A stretch of DNA of 64,000 bases from contig JAJEKV010000280.1 in the NCBI GenBank assembly GCA_021234155.1, positions 374,001-438,000 on the forward strand, read 5' to 3'. Below are positions 1 to 15,712 of the stretch, piece after piece. How positions within the stretch are numbered: position 1 is the first letter of the stretch; every line of letters begins with the position of its first letter. A program made the position numbers and the translations under genes. The notes below the pieces were generated by a model, which searched no databases, was not told the origin of the DNA, and saw only the letters and a program-made list of their open reading frames with translations. The DNA is from Isoetes taiwanensis (lineage: Eukaryota; Streptophyta; Lycopodiopsida; Isoetales; Isoetaceae).

Positions 1-1671
1 ACCAACTCTTCCAATCTCTTGATAGCTTCTTTCCTAACAGCTTCCCTGTACTCATGACCATACTCGTTGTCCCCTCTGGGACCCTGCGTCTTGTACATTA
101 TATTCCCTAGCTCCTTGAACATTTCATTTCTATGCACCTTACTCCTTACATTTTTGCTTAGCCACTTAATCCAGGCTCTCCTCACATGCCAAATGCATAT
201 TTGCACATGCACGTTTGGGAAGACCTACAAGTGCACAATGTCAGTCCATTGTGTTAGTGTTAGAAAGTATGCAAGAAAGTATGGCAAGAAAGTATACTTA
301 CATTTTTTACCGCCTTGATCTCAGCATCAGCATCGTCAGTAATGATGCAAGAAGGGTGCCAATCCGGATCATCCAGGCATAATGAATCCTTCAGTGCTTT
401 CAACCACTTAGCTATAGCCCTAGTTTTTTGAGAATTGGTTATGACATATGCCAATGGCAAGCCATTGCAATGGTCATCGAAGGCAATGAGTGTAAAAAGA
501 TAGTACCTGGATAATAGAAACCAATAGCTCACATTGGATCTAGAATTGAAATGCTATTTCCATTTTAAATGGACTATGGAAAAGATCTAGAATGGAAATG
601 AACACAAAGTAGTGTACCTCTTGTCATTAGTTTTGAAGGTTGCATCCATGCAAATGGCCCTATTCTTTCCAAACTTCAGCATTGCCTCTCTTTGGATTGG
701 AGTCATCACTCCCAATTGGAACGTGTCACCATGTTCATACAAGAACACGGACTCTAGATGTTGTTGCACCCACATGTTGATGCTAGTGGGAAGGTCTTCA
801 TGTAGCTTCCAAGTGTTTCTAACCACACTCTTCTCAATGTTGTAAACATCCGGGATCTTGACATGTCATCCCTACACATACTATCCTTGCCATGAACATC
901 TAGTTTAAATCTCCACCTCTCCTCGTGCATGTTCATAACACTTAGGTGGGGTGTGCCAATGCACGCGAGCTTTTCTCTAACCCATTCCCTCAATTCACGA
1001 GAGATCCACGGTGCTAGCTTGAATCGATCCTTTCTCTCGTCGACAAATTTACCATGGCAAGGCTCACCTTGGAGATTTCTATGCTCAAACCCATAATAAG
1101 TAACTTGCGAGCATTCTGGGAGAAGGTAGAGTTGCCTAATGGTAAAATGGCATTGGCAGCCCCTACGCACACTCTCACCCCTCTCAATTCTTTTCCTGCG
1201 TGTGCCAGGTTGACGTGGTCCATTAGCAACCAGGTGAGTGTTCAAAGTCTTGTCCTGGGGACCATATGTGCACCAATACCTAGTTTGAGTGTTCAAAATT
1301 AGTGGATGAAAGTAGTGCATGTACATCTAAGAAATAAATATACTTCTGCTACAATGTTTTCTACTACAGAAACAAAAACAACAATAAACTAGAGGATAGG
1401 GTTTTAGAAATACATACCTTTTCATAGTTAAATAAGAATCTCTGGTTGGCCTCTTTAGCACCCTCTCGGGATTGGAACTCCTTAGGTAGAAGCTGCACGG
1501 TGCCACACAATTTCTTTGCTCTCCAAGAATGAAGTCTTCAACCCGGTTTGTTGGGAAGTAGCAGTCCACACAAGCATTTCTCCACCTCCTGTCGTCTGAA
1601 GGAACACGGGTGCTCTTCCGAAACCAGTGTAGGTTGCTGTGGTCGAAAATGCCATTAGGGGGTGACTCCAC
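1..1671 (-). CDS. MULE-type transposase, partial (C-terminus off the left edge)
   Basis: Transposase of the Mutator-like (MULE) superfamily, which cuts and pastes DNA with an RNase H-fold DDE active site. Read leftwards from about 1671: a Cys-rich N-terminal part (NACVDCYF, NCVAPC), an FAR1/SWIM-like part (RYWCTYGPQDK; CQCHFTIRQ) at 1286-870, then the catalytic domain with CMDATFKTN (about 640, first Asp), LFTLIAFDDHCNGLPLAYVI (about 430-505), ITDDADAE (about 325-345, second Asp region) and VQICIWHVRRAW (about 160-200). The catalytic Glu would lie off the window. Likely introns: donor GTATGT near 1417, acceptor near 1287, donor near 616, acceptor near 509, and an intron ending near 223. A frame change near 870 (DDMSRSR versus KIPDVYNIE) is either a small unrecognised intron or a frameshift, so activity is uncertain. 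Confidence 0.75.
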
Positions 1672-2017
1672 ATGTATTTCTGCATGCAGCTGGGAATGGC
1701 GAGAAAGGGAGCTCAGGTATACGTTTCTTAACTCCTAAAAATAATCTTAAGCGGATAGATACGTGCTATCTTCTCCTCCAGCCCTAATCGTCCATAGCTG
1801 CCGGGGCCGCTTCGAACATCCGTCTGTGCATTTGCAGCAGCACAGAGAAATTCTGGAAGACAAATGTGGGATCCCGGAGGGTGGTTTCCAACATCCGAGG
1901 TGTCCAAATCTTAATGGTTGGTCCGTGCATGGGCTGACATGTTCAAAACCGGCCGCACGATCCGTCCACGCCCGCTGCCCCACCGTCGATTTTCATGCAT
2001 AAAGTACGTGTTGTGAT

Positions 2018-2670
2018 CGGAGGAGGAATCACACCGGACATCGAACCGCCGGACAAAGATGGTCCCACGGCCCGCGTGGTGATCCGGGAGGGGATAACGC
2101 GCGGCCGATGCTCGGAACGCCGATATATCGGCCCCAAGGTGGTGATCCGGGCGGGGATAACGCCACCGATATCGTAACGCCGATATCACCAGGCGTGGTG
2201 ATCCCGAGGAGGGAATCACACAGATATCGAACCCTACGGGCAAGATGGTCCCACGCCCCACGGTGGTGATCCCCTGAGGCGTGGAACGCTACCGATATCT
2301 TGGATCGCCGACATCAGCCGTGGTGATCCCGGAGGAGGGAATCACGCCCTGTGAGCGGTGATCCCGAGAGGGATCTCCACGGCCGATTTCGGGTACCGCT
2401 ATCACCATCGCACAACACGGACGGTGATCGTGAGCTCGGATCTCCATGGTCGATTTCATCGCTATCGCCACGCCGGGGATCTTAGAGGCCGGATCATTAA
2501 GATGGTGATCCTGAGGGGAACACCACGCATCGCCCGGACAAGTGTCGCGGGACGGGCCCAGATTTCTCGCAGTCACTTCATGTGTGTCGCATGCGAAACG
2601 GGTCCTCAAACGGATTCGTCGAAAGCCCCGGTGGTGATACCGAGGCCGCTTTTTCTCCTCGGGATCCCCA
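2018..2670. repeat. Subterminal array of degenerate GTGATCC...GGGAATCAC units
   Basis: About ten imperfect units carry GGTGATCC followed by a GAGG/GGGG tract and AATCAC or ATAACGC. They occur near 2018, 2077, 2139, 2195, 2261, 2318, 2357, 2421, 2502 and 2630, spaced roughly 35-80 bp apart, often with CCGATATCG between them. Many units are partly palindromic. The array is much more GC-rich than its surroundings. Open frames across it (for example minus 2261-1911) look like by-products of the repeats, not genes. Confidence 0.7.
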
Positions 2671-2697
2671 AAACCAGGGTAAGACTATCCCGAGCCA
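2668..2697 (-). repeat. MULE terminal inverted repeat (right end)
   Basis: On the minus strand this reads GGCTCGGGATAGTCTTACCC then TGGTTTTGG. It aligns with the terminal repeat of the 15659-17829 element (GGGTGAAAATATCCTTACCC then TGGTTTTGG). The inner 16 bases are identical and the outer part has diverged. Confidence 0.55.
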
Positions 2698-2699
2698 TA

Positions 2700-3931
2700 A
2701 GAAAGTGAGGCTATGGAAATGCTTGTTTTTCCCTTCCCCGTTAAGGGCGCTTATGGTGAGCTTTCCTGTTCTTTGAATTATGCATGTTCGTCCTCTTGCG
2801 TCGGGTCATTCGGCATTTACGTCGATCGGATTGCATGTGTGAATCGATCTGGTCTTACCTTTTCCACTTAAAACAAGCCTAGATCCATAAATTTGGATCA
2901 ATAGACCCTTTCGGAGCTTAGGTGGGTAGAAGTTACTCTGCAATCCTTGTGAAAAATTTCCTCCGGTTATCAAAGCATTGATTGAAATCCTTATTAGTGC
3001 ATTAAACCCGATTCGAAATTACGTATTCACAGTGATTAGCAAACATTTCGCAAATTGGATCAGAGTCGCAATACAATATAGTAATTTATTGGGACGAGGA
3101 AAGCTATCCGATTATGGCTATGGTCGGCATAGCATTCAAATGCAATCTGTGAGTTGTTTCTTAAGATAAAGCATATGGGCAAGCGCTTTTGCCCTTACTA
3201 CATTAACTCCGGCCATGGAAAAGCCCAGGAAGTGAGTTCCCACACGGAAGTGATTGCCATAGCCATAGCCATGAGGAGGTACTCTTAGTCTCCGATGCGC
3301 AATTTCGCCTCGGGGATGTCCTTCAACGGATTTTCTGGGAATACTAAGCTTAGAAGTGTATCCGCTTCAAGAATGGCTTAGAGCCCATTCCGAGCACGCT
3401 TTGAAGAAGCCCAAGATCGAAATAGTTGAGAATACGGGGCCCTCGCCCAAGGTGTTTAGGTTGATTTAGACACTCCCAAGCCGTAAATCGAATCCCCCGC
3501 TTTTTGCCCCTTTTTGAAGAGCGTGTAGAACGCCATTGCAACTTGAACCCAAAAAAAAAAAAACCCAAAAGGCTACGAACAACGAGGGGGGATTTGTTGA
3601 GAATCCTGCTGCTGTTGAGAATCCACGGCTGCCCCATCTGTCTCAGCCAGTTTGTTTTTCTCAAAGTTCCACGTTTCTTAACTTCTCGTCACCGTATTGA
3701 GAATCCCGCTGCTGCACTACCAGCGCCCACATTTCTGCCTGCTGCATTGCTTGTCGCTCCAGCTGCTGTCTTAAGAAGAGGGCCTAAACTGGGTGGCGCC
3801 GGATTTGGGGCCCCAATTTTGAATGCCTTGAGAATGCGAACTAATAAAGCTCTGTGATTGCGCTTGAGTTGTGGCATAATCCAAATCATAAAAGGGAACG
3901 TCTTCTAAGGCTGCACCAAAATGAACCACTT
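2700..3931. other. Intergenic stretch without a recognisable gene
   Basis: Short open frames only. A plus-strand frame at 3504-3857 ends in a smooth-looking tail (GPKLGGAGFGAPILNALRMR), but it contains a poly-A-derived Lys run and I recognise no family. I see no promoter or RNA gene here. Confidence 0.4.
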
Positions 3932-4186
3932 TCAAAATGGCGCCAGAGTTGTTGCAGTGAACCTCCCAGTCGGAAGACTGAGGACACCCATTCGGCCTGC
4001 ATAAGGGTAGAAAGGAACGAGCGTTTTGGCCAGGGATTTCTTGAGGACAGAGACTATTTTTTCAAAGCACCACGTGTCAGCGGGAGCTTGTCTCAAACAA
4101 ATAGCATCAAATAAATAGGAAAAGTATGAAAAAGGACTCTGCTTTATATATGAATGATATATGTCACCTACTATACATAGGAGCAT
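3932..4186 (-). pseudogene. BAHD acyltransferase N-terminal fragment
   Basis: BAHD enzymes transfer acyl groups from acyl-CoA to alcohols or amines in plant secondary metabolism. The frame contains FSYLFDAICLRQAPADTW and LKKSLAKTLVPFYPYAGRM. The latter is the conserved LK-SL-x-LV-FYP-AGR block near the N-terminus of this family. The HxxxD catalytic motif and the DFGWG motif are absent, and the frame ends soon after AGRM, so only about one sixth of a usual 430-450 residue enzyme is present. It lies about 450 bp beyond the stop codon of the katanin-like gene, on the same strand. Read as a truncated relic. Confidence 0.6.
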
Positions 4187-4639
4187 TTTGATAATTTAGG
4201 AACTCTAAGGCATTTTGGTAATTACATAAACTCATATAAGGGTATTTTGGTAGTTTTCCCATATTTTATCTACCTAGAATATGGTAGATCACATCATGTG
4301 CTAGAGAAAAAATTTCACAGTATTCCACTTCAACAACGCCGATCATATAAAGATTGTAGGGTACTTAATTTTGTCCTCCATGACATCACACCTGTCACTT
4401 GTTGATATCCAATATTCCATTGTACACTTTTTGAGTCCAGAAACGATTTGGAGCTTTCAATAGTTTCCAAGCAACCTTCAACTTCTTCCATGGAGAGACC
4501 TTGTAGTAAAATGAACCACTTAAGAAAGAATGTGAGATTATAATCAATATTAAGGGCAACCCTTAGCATGCTAGCAGCTTGTTATTCACCTGGAAAGGCC
4601 CGCTATACATGAATTTAATAAAGGAGAATGCAAAATAAA

Positions 4640-9439
<4,800 letters not shown>

Positions 9440-9830
9440 TGAGAATTAAATGGGGTACAATGTCAAATTTGTTCGATCCAATTCATTGGCTCTTGTCGGG
9501 CACTCGGCCGGCGAAAGGAATCTTGTGAGTCTGACGATGTAAAGAATACCGAAGCTATTGAGCCACATGTCTTGCCGAAAAAATTAAGGGCTGGACAAAA
9601 TAATACAAAGAAATTCTTTGGCCTCACGAAATATAGTTGGCTAGTTGATAGTTGATGAAACGGTACATTTTATTACATATGGTTTCTAAAGTTTTGGGCA
9701 TGCGGGAGACGTGGAGCAAGTTGTTGTGCTCGATAACAGAAATATATTGGGAAGGGCCCTTCACTTCGTGAATTATCACAGAGGGAGGCAATTGCTAGCA
9801 TTGTTTACACAATAACCAGAATGCTGGGGA
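9440..9830. promoter_or_regulatory. Probable 5' flank of the katanin-like gene
   Basis: Non-coding stretch directly upstream of the minus-strand ATG at 9439. I see no clear TATA box or other site I would defend. Confidence 0.3.
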
Positions 9831-10813
9831 ATGTGTAGGACTGGTAAGTTCATCCTCTCAACCAGTTGGATCCTCCCTTCAAACACAGCATTCATATCTG
9901 AGCATAGAGTGAAGGCTGCATGGCCTTTGACCTTAAATCCCAGGGTTGCATTGCCTAGTGACGTCCTCTGTGTGTTGTATGGCATCCCAACTGGGATGGA
10001 GCTTATTCAAATGCTGGGCAAAGGGTGCAAGCATTATTGGGATGAGCTTGAAATGCCTAGGGACATGGACGAGAACTTTGTTGAGGGACAAGATAATGAG
10101 TATAGACCTGAAGCCATGGCTGACGAGCCTGGTTGTTCTTACATTCCTACACCGCAGACTATACAATGGCTATTGAATGAGTTGGTGCTACGGGGCATAT
10201 TTGTAAATATGTTTCTTTATTTCTTTGCAGTTAATTGTTGATGCCTTGGTTAGAGATGGAGCAAAGCAATGGGGCTGATGTTGGCGGGCAGCCTCAAGCT
10301 GCCATGGACAGTGGGGTTGTTCTTGATGGGCAGCATGCGCCTCATATCAGCAGCAGTCCTGTTGGGGTTGTGGGAATAATGGCAGCACCAGGTAATGAGG
10401 TGATTGACATTAGTGACGATGAGCCATCTCCTTCCCCTCCTCGTAGGCCTCTTGCACCTGGGCCTAGCATTCATGATGTGATACACAATGCTATGCCATC
10501 TCCTGTTGTGTTTTCCCCGAGCGAGGAGCGAGTGCAGGTAGTCCTAGAGGTGGTCTCTTCTATTGTGAACATTAACACTCTTGTAGAATCAATGGCAACA
10601 TCTGTTCGGCTATTTAGGATGCAATTGGGTCATTTATTTGCTGCTCTGGAGGATGTCGTGTCGCACATGGAATGGGAGGAGGTGGAGGTTAGTAGTGCGG
10701 AGAGGCAGCATATGCTCGCTCATATGAACCTGGTGAGGGCACTTCTGATTCGAGAGCTGCGCCGAATTGATGCAATGGCAAGGAGGCACAATGTGGCCAT
10801 GAACAATAACTAG
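9831..10813 (+). CDS. Unrecognised protein-coding-like stretch (two adjoining frames)
   Basis: An open frame from 9831 (MCRTGKFILS) ends near 10241. A second frame starts at ATG 10241 (MPWLEMEQSNGADVGG) and stops at 10813. The second has a Pro/Ser-rich acidic linker (VIDISDDEPSPSPPRRPLAP) and then a helical, charge-rich C-terminal part (SSAERQHMLAHMNLVRALL, IRELRRIDAMARRH) with coiled-coil-like spacing. The first has an acidic patch (RDMDENFVEGQDNEYRPEA). A GT...TTTGCAG pair lies at about 10201-10230, but an intron of some 30 bases would be unusually short. No family recognised; it may belong to a transposon. Codon use looks protein-like, but start and splicing are uncertain. Confidence 0.4.
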
Positions 10814-11081
10814 GTGATGCTTTGCTGCCTGTATATTTGTTTCTTCGTGGTTTTTATTTTTTGATTCTTTATGTGTGGTCTGTTGCATTTGGAAAAGCAA
10901 TAAAAAGCTAAAAAAGGCTTGTGGATTTCATATGCCAATTTGGATGGGAGGTTCGGTTTGATTATGACAGAAAACCTGTTGTATGTGTCATTGCTTTGCA
11001 TTGCTTGATTGGGGCTAAAAAAAGAAAAAGGAAAATAAAAGAGAAGGGGGAAATGATGTTGATTGCATTTTCATGCTGCAT

Positions 11082-11165
11082 GGGATTAACCCCTGCCCTT
11101 TAAGGGCGAGTAGGCTGCTCGGAGTTGCGCATTGCGCAAGGGGTTCGACTCCCCCAGTTCGTTTC
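11082..11165 (+). repeat. tRNA-like SINE/pol III promoter remnant
   Basis: Contains a perfect T-arm-like hairpin with B-box GGTTCGACTCC (about 11143-11153) flanked by GGGG/CCCC, preceded by GAGTAGGCTGCTC. The acceptor stem of a real tRNA cannot be formed, so this is read as a tRNA-derived retroelement head and not a tRNA gene. Confidence 0.35.
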
Positions 11166-11384
11166 TGTACTTGCATTGCAGGTTGGTTGGACGCAGCTGT
11201 TGGTGGTTCCTCCCATTGAGGCAAACTTCATATCTCATGCTGCCATGCAGGTCTGTGGCTGTCGGGTCTTATGATTCAAGCTTTTCATTTGCATCAGGTC
11301 ATGCCAAGTGCTATTTGCGGGTCAAGCTTCTATGGGGATCCTGTGCCAATGGTTGTCAAGGCCCTAAATTATAGAGCCACCTAA

Positions 11385-13025
11385 GCATTTGACCCCGTCA
11401 AACGCTGAGGTGTACGCTCAAGATGCCCCCAAAGGGAATATCCCTCACGATATGCCACCATCCAAGGGCTAGCAGCTGGCTAGACGCCCTTGCTATAGTG
11501 GTTCTTACCATTTGATAGTAGTATCGGGGTTCTCAGGGATGCCCTCTCTCCCCAACATTGTTTGGGCTTTACGTTGATCAATTGGAGAGCTGGCTTGCTG
11601 ATAATGGGGGCGATGGAGCTCACCTTCTCTATCAGATCATCAGACAGTTAATATATGCTGATGATGTGGACCTCCTAGCTTACACACCAGCAAACATGCA
11701 ACGACATCTCGATGCCACGAACACATACGCCAAGCGGACCGATATGCGGCGTCAACCCGCCAAGACTAAGGTGGTTTTCATATCATCTTCACGTCAGCCG
11801 AGGGTCCCCTCCTTCAGTTACCGAGGCCAAAATGTGGAAGTTGCATCCACATACAAATATTTGGGAGTGGAGTTTCCTTCTACTATGCACTGGGACACAT
11901 CCATACGACTCACAGTGACCAAGGCTGGAAGGCACTATATGCAATGCAAAACAATAGTCATAGAGCGGAGTTGTATGATTGGGCCCATCAGTCACACCTG
12001 TTCAAGGTCTTAGTGGAGCCTGTCCTTTTATACGGAGTGGAAGTATGGGGCCCAGTGGTATCACTTGCTACTTGGAATGACTTGGAGGCGGTCGAAAGCC
12101 TTCTTAGTATACGAGCACTAGGGCGAAGTCCACGATCCCATATCAAATTCTACTGCGGGAGGCGAGATTCTTGCCTCTTGAGGGCGGCCCTTGATCGCCA
12201 CATTGTCTATTTTAGAGAAAAAAGTGGTCAATATGGACGATGCTCGTCTCCCTAAACTAGCTTATATCATGGCAATGGAGCCTTGGCGCCTCAAAGGTCC
12301 TTTGGAGGGAAAAGAGAGCTCAATGGTTGGCTAGATGGAATGTGCGAGAACGCGAGGTGCATACATGTGCAAACGAAGGCGGTCGCCATAGCTTGAGGCA
12401 ATATTGGCGCTTGCTTCCGCAAAGCAAGCTTTGGGATGCCAATGCCCTTGAGCAGTCAAGGCAAAGACACTACGGTAGCCACATAAATCCCACATTGGAG
12501 CGAGGCCCTAATGCTACTGCGTACCCACTTGCCCATGAAAGGCGCGAGACTCATTGCCTCTATTCGCGCGGGGGCACATCATCTTGGTGGGGCAGGCGGA
12601 TGGATTGGTGAGCCACGCCGGGGCGGGGCTCATCAATCGCCGCCAAATGGGAGTCATTGAGGATGAATCTCATACCCTTCAAAGTTGCCCAAAGATATGA
12701 TCAAATTCGGACCGCGATATCGAGTTGGTTCGAGGCCGGCCGGCCGTTACATGTGACATTGAGCACAGCATCCGTACGGGTGCTGGGATCATATCTTCAG
12801 GAGGTTATGGACATGCGAGATCAGCTATGTCATCGGGCACACACTTGACATGTATATATACATTGATGTGTACTTGTACAGTTTGACAGCATTCTTATTA
12901 CTGCCACGGTTTTTCCCTCGAAAACCCTTCGGGGCGGGGGTTTTTTAACCCGGACAGTAATAAGTTTGATGCGCTCCTTATGGGTCCCATAGGCCGATTA
13001 AACTCAGTGGACGATAAAAAAATCA
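11385..13025 (+). mobile_element. LINE fragment, copy 1 (RT domain to 3' end)
   Basis: Non-LTR retrotransposon relic. The RT palm can be followed from AFDPV (near 11380) through LYVDQLESWL and the catalytic YADDVDLLA (about 11655-11681) to the thumb region YKYLGVEF (about 11850) and LFKVLVEPVLLYGVEVWGP (about 11998-12050). Frames shift near 11985 and 12240, so no long ORF survives. The 3' end holds a stem-loop (12894-12964) and stops near GATAAAAA at about 13022. Two further copies lie at 31105-32345 and 33950-35470 and share both coding blocks and, in copy 3, the 3' tail. Confidence 0.75.
12894..12964 (+). repeat. LINE 3'-end stem-loop
   Basis: Outer stem CTTATTACTG (12894-12903) pairs perfectly with CAGTAATAAG (12955-12964). 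An inner stem forms between CGAAAACCC and GGGGGTTTTTT. The same layout recurs near 35353-35410 and 44818-44880. Confidence 0.7.
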
Positions 13026-13241
13026 TTCTCATTCTTAACAGAACAAGCAAGTTATTTTAATATTTCATTCATAAAATTAAAAAAATATGAAATAGTGCGC
13101 TGGCGTAAAAAATACTATATATCTATTTATCTGCCAGTCATATTTTGTTTGACAATGCATCATTCATTTTTTTTTATTTTTTTTGACAAGCTTGTCAAAT
13201 CTCTTAGTGATTGTCATGGGCTAGATAAAGTGCTCTGATGA

Positions 13242-13357
13242 AGCATTATTCCCAGAAGAAATGGCTGAGGTGGCCACAGGAAATGCCGAGGCCATATGTC
13301 CGAGGCATTTCCTGGCAACATGGCCACCAAGGCCATTTCTGCCTGGGCCATAATGCT
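13242..13357 (+). ncRNA. Long imperfect foldback, candidate miRNA precursor or MITE
   Basis: Arms pair in five blocks with small bulges: AGCATTAT (13242-13249) with ATAATGCT (13350-13357); CCCAG with CTGGG (13343-13347); AGAAATGGC (13257-13265) with GCCATTTCT (13332-13340); TGGCCA (about 13271-13276) with TGGCCA (13321-13326); CAGGAAATGCC (13277-13287) with GGCATTTCCTG (13304-13314). The loop is about 16 bases. Its size and near-perfect duplex with scattered bulges resemble a plant pri-miRNA stem. I do not recognise a known mature miRNA, and a very small MITE could look the same. Confidence 0.35.
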
Positions 13358-15649
13358 GAGGCAGAGACATTATTAGCCTTCACATCCTCGGTTGAGTCAT
13401 TTTGCTCTTGCTACCAAAGGAGATGGATGCTGAGACAATAAAAGAACTGCAAATTCGTCATTTCGGGATGAGCGTCTCGAATAGCGGCGATCCAATATGT
13501 ATCAAGAAGCACCTTTGAAGTCACAACTGTCAACCTTCTTCTTTCATGTGTTCATCCTGTTATCGTCAGTACAAGAAACACTGTTATGACCATAGCATCC
13601 TTGTTGGCATGTGTTATGACCATAACAAATTAATGCAAAGCAACGGAGAAATACTAATGGATATAACACTATTGCAATGTGTGGCTGAGATTTTCTCTTG
13701 GAGTGAAATGACGAGGGACGAGATGTTAAGGATGTTCTAGTGATATTCTGTTAAAAAAAAAAAATAACAATATTTTCAAAGTACAAGAATCTTTACTCAC
13801 AAGGCAATTGTTGCAGTTCTGGAATGGCGTCATCCCTTTATAGGATGAATATCATTGTAAAGATGGATAGGGAGAGAAGGAGACAGATTTTAATGTCCAC
13901 TAAAGACCAACTAGTCCATGAGATGCACGTATAACTTTAACATCCACTAAAGACCAACCAGTCCACGAGATGCACTTAAAACACTAGCATTGATCCATGG
14001 GTTCCAAAGTGCATAGGTACTCAAGTTGATGTAGTTTTACAAATACAAGTACTTTATCGCGGCGGGCGCCGCCACATTGGACTTGCGAGCTAAGGCATAT
14101 GTTGCTTAAAAAATATTATCTATCTATCTTAATTGAACGAAAACGAATTCTAAAACCTCGGGAGTATATCTCATAAATGGGGAAAGAAAAAAAAACTAGT
14201 ATGACTTGGTCGTAAGAAAATAGAAATAGATTTATAAACACATGATCGTTGCAAGCACAAGGAATATGTTAAACATCAAAACCAAAATAAGCAATTTAAG
14301 CTCGTTGACAATATATTTGCATCTGTAAGAGAACTTTAATAAAGGCCAAATAAGCAATTTAAGCCTCTTCGCGATTCTTTCCTCTTTGCCATAAAGCAAT
14401 AGGTAAATTGGTTGTCGGTAAACAAAATAAGTTGTCGGTAAACAAAATAACTTAGAGATGCTAATAGTTCGTGATACACAAATTGTAAGCCAAGAATTTG
14501 GTCAGACATACTTGGGGAATTGGCAGAGTGTGGAAGCTTGAATGGGCTATTTGAAGCGTTTTAGGTGGAAGTAGGATGCCATGTGGATCCCACTTCCATG
14601 TGGATTGATTTAATCATATCCACAGCTGAGATTATCTGGGATATAACATGTTTTAAGGACAATATATGTGTGAAGGTTATTTATTGGCCAATTGTTGAGA
14701 AGGGCTTGAATGGGGAATGCAAAGTTGCTTTATAATGGGGTTCAATTCTTGATGAATATGGTTACTTTGGTTGCACATTGTGCAAATTGCTACATGATTG
14801 ATGCTGCATTAGTAATCTAAGTCTATGCATTTCACGTGTAAAATGTCACTGCATAGAACCTTCCATGATTTACACAAACTGAAACTCAAAGCACAAACAC
14901 TTAATTCTCAATGCTAGCATTTTAGAATAGAATAGAATAGAATAGGTTTTTTTTAGAGAGATTGTCGTATCGTGAATATTTAGCTAGCTGGTTATGCAAT
15001 ACTCTGCAAGAATGTGACAAAATAATAGGATTTGTCAGATGTGGAGGTACATTCACATAACTGTCATGGCACGTACTTGGTCAGGAAAATCAAGATTACT
15101 CCAGTACCAAAATCATTTTTCATGGCAGCCTGGCCTGAGACCTGTTTTGTTGTAGCTTCAAATGTCCCTTGAAGCTACAGGTCCGGCAACGTGCCTTTGG
15201 CTCCATGAACTCTGCTGAAGACTTCCTATGCTAATATTAGAGATAGAGTTCTGAAAATTTGATACTTTTTTAAATCGACTTAAACAAAGCAACGGCTTGC
15301 AATAATTTCCACCATCAAGCAACCCAGCTGATTCAACTGCGTTGTGGGCTGTGTTTGTGATGATGTTCGCACGTAGAGATAGATGTTGAATGGCCTCTAA
15401 GATAGAATAGAGATGGTATTTTTCTGTCTTTGGAAAAGATGCATATTAACTAAAATCATCCATCATGCAATCCCCAAAAGCAGGGCTTTGAACAAAATCC
15501 GTGCCTCATTCACATTTCCCTCCTGTTGGTTTAAAGAAATAATGGCATAGAAATCAACAGACCTTTGCTAAAGTTTACGGCCACCTCTTGAACCCATGTC
15601 ATGGAAGCACGATTACATAAGGGTGCTTGAAATTCAATATTCAAGTTCT
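13358..15649. repeat. AT-rich intergenic DNA with short tandem repeats
   Basis: No gene seen in about 2.3 kb. Holds a two-copy repeat of roughly 47 bp with CCACTAAAGACCAAC (13895-13978), a duplicated AAATAAGCAATTTAAGC (near 14285 and 14347), a direct repeat GTTGTCGGTAAACAAAATAA at 14411-14450, and an AATAG microsatellite at 14923-14946. Confidence 0.5.
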
Positions 15650-15658
15650 GTATATAAG
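15650..15658. repeat. 9-bp target-site duplication (left)
   Basis: GTATATAAG, repeated exactly at 17830-17838 on the other side of the MULE. A 9-bp duplication is diagnostic of Mutator-superfamily insertion. Confidence 0.9.
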
Positions 15659-15712
15659 GGGTGAAAATATCCTTACCCTGGTTTTGGTGATTCCATCGCA
15701 AATAATTCCTTC
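15659..15712 (+). repeat. MULE left terminal inverted repeat
   Basis: GGGTGAAAATATCCTTACCC then TGGTTTTGGTGATTCC then ATCGCAAATAATTCC, matched in reverse complement at 17776-17829 with a single mismatch after AATAATTCC. Confidence 0.9.

Larger units (their letters stand above)
1..2697 (-). mobile_element. Autonomous MULE, right part; left end outside the window
   Basis: The transposase frames (1-1671) are followed on their 5' side by a GC-rich array of GTGATCC-type repeats (2018-2650) and then by an end resembling the terminal inverted repeat of the complete MULE at 15659-17829. Both share CTTACCCTGGTTTTGG read inwards. The order transposase, subterminal repeats, terminal repeat is what an autonomous MULE looks like. 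The boundary near 2697 is inferred from alignment with the other element. Its target-site duplication cannot be checked because the other end is missing. Confidence 0.5.

Noticed and set aside
1911-2261. Open frames of 60-116 codons in both strands at 1911-2709
   Set aside because: They run through the MULE subterminal repeats and mirror each other on opposite strands, as expected for GC-rich repeats without stops.
3504-3857. 117-codon plus-strand frame as a gene
   Set aside because: Contains a poly-A tract read as Lys, Ala-rich low complexity and no recognisable domain; only the last 30 residues look protein-like.
11082-11165. True tRNA gene
   Set aside because: The T-arm is good, but no acceptor stem or regular anticodon arm can be formed.
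13242-13357. CRISPR-like or bacterial terminator hairpins here and at 12908-12953
   Set aside because: The genome is eukaryotic. The G/C stem followed by T-tract at 12908 belongs to a conserved LINE 3' end present in several copies.
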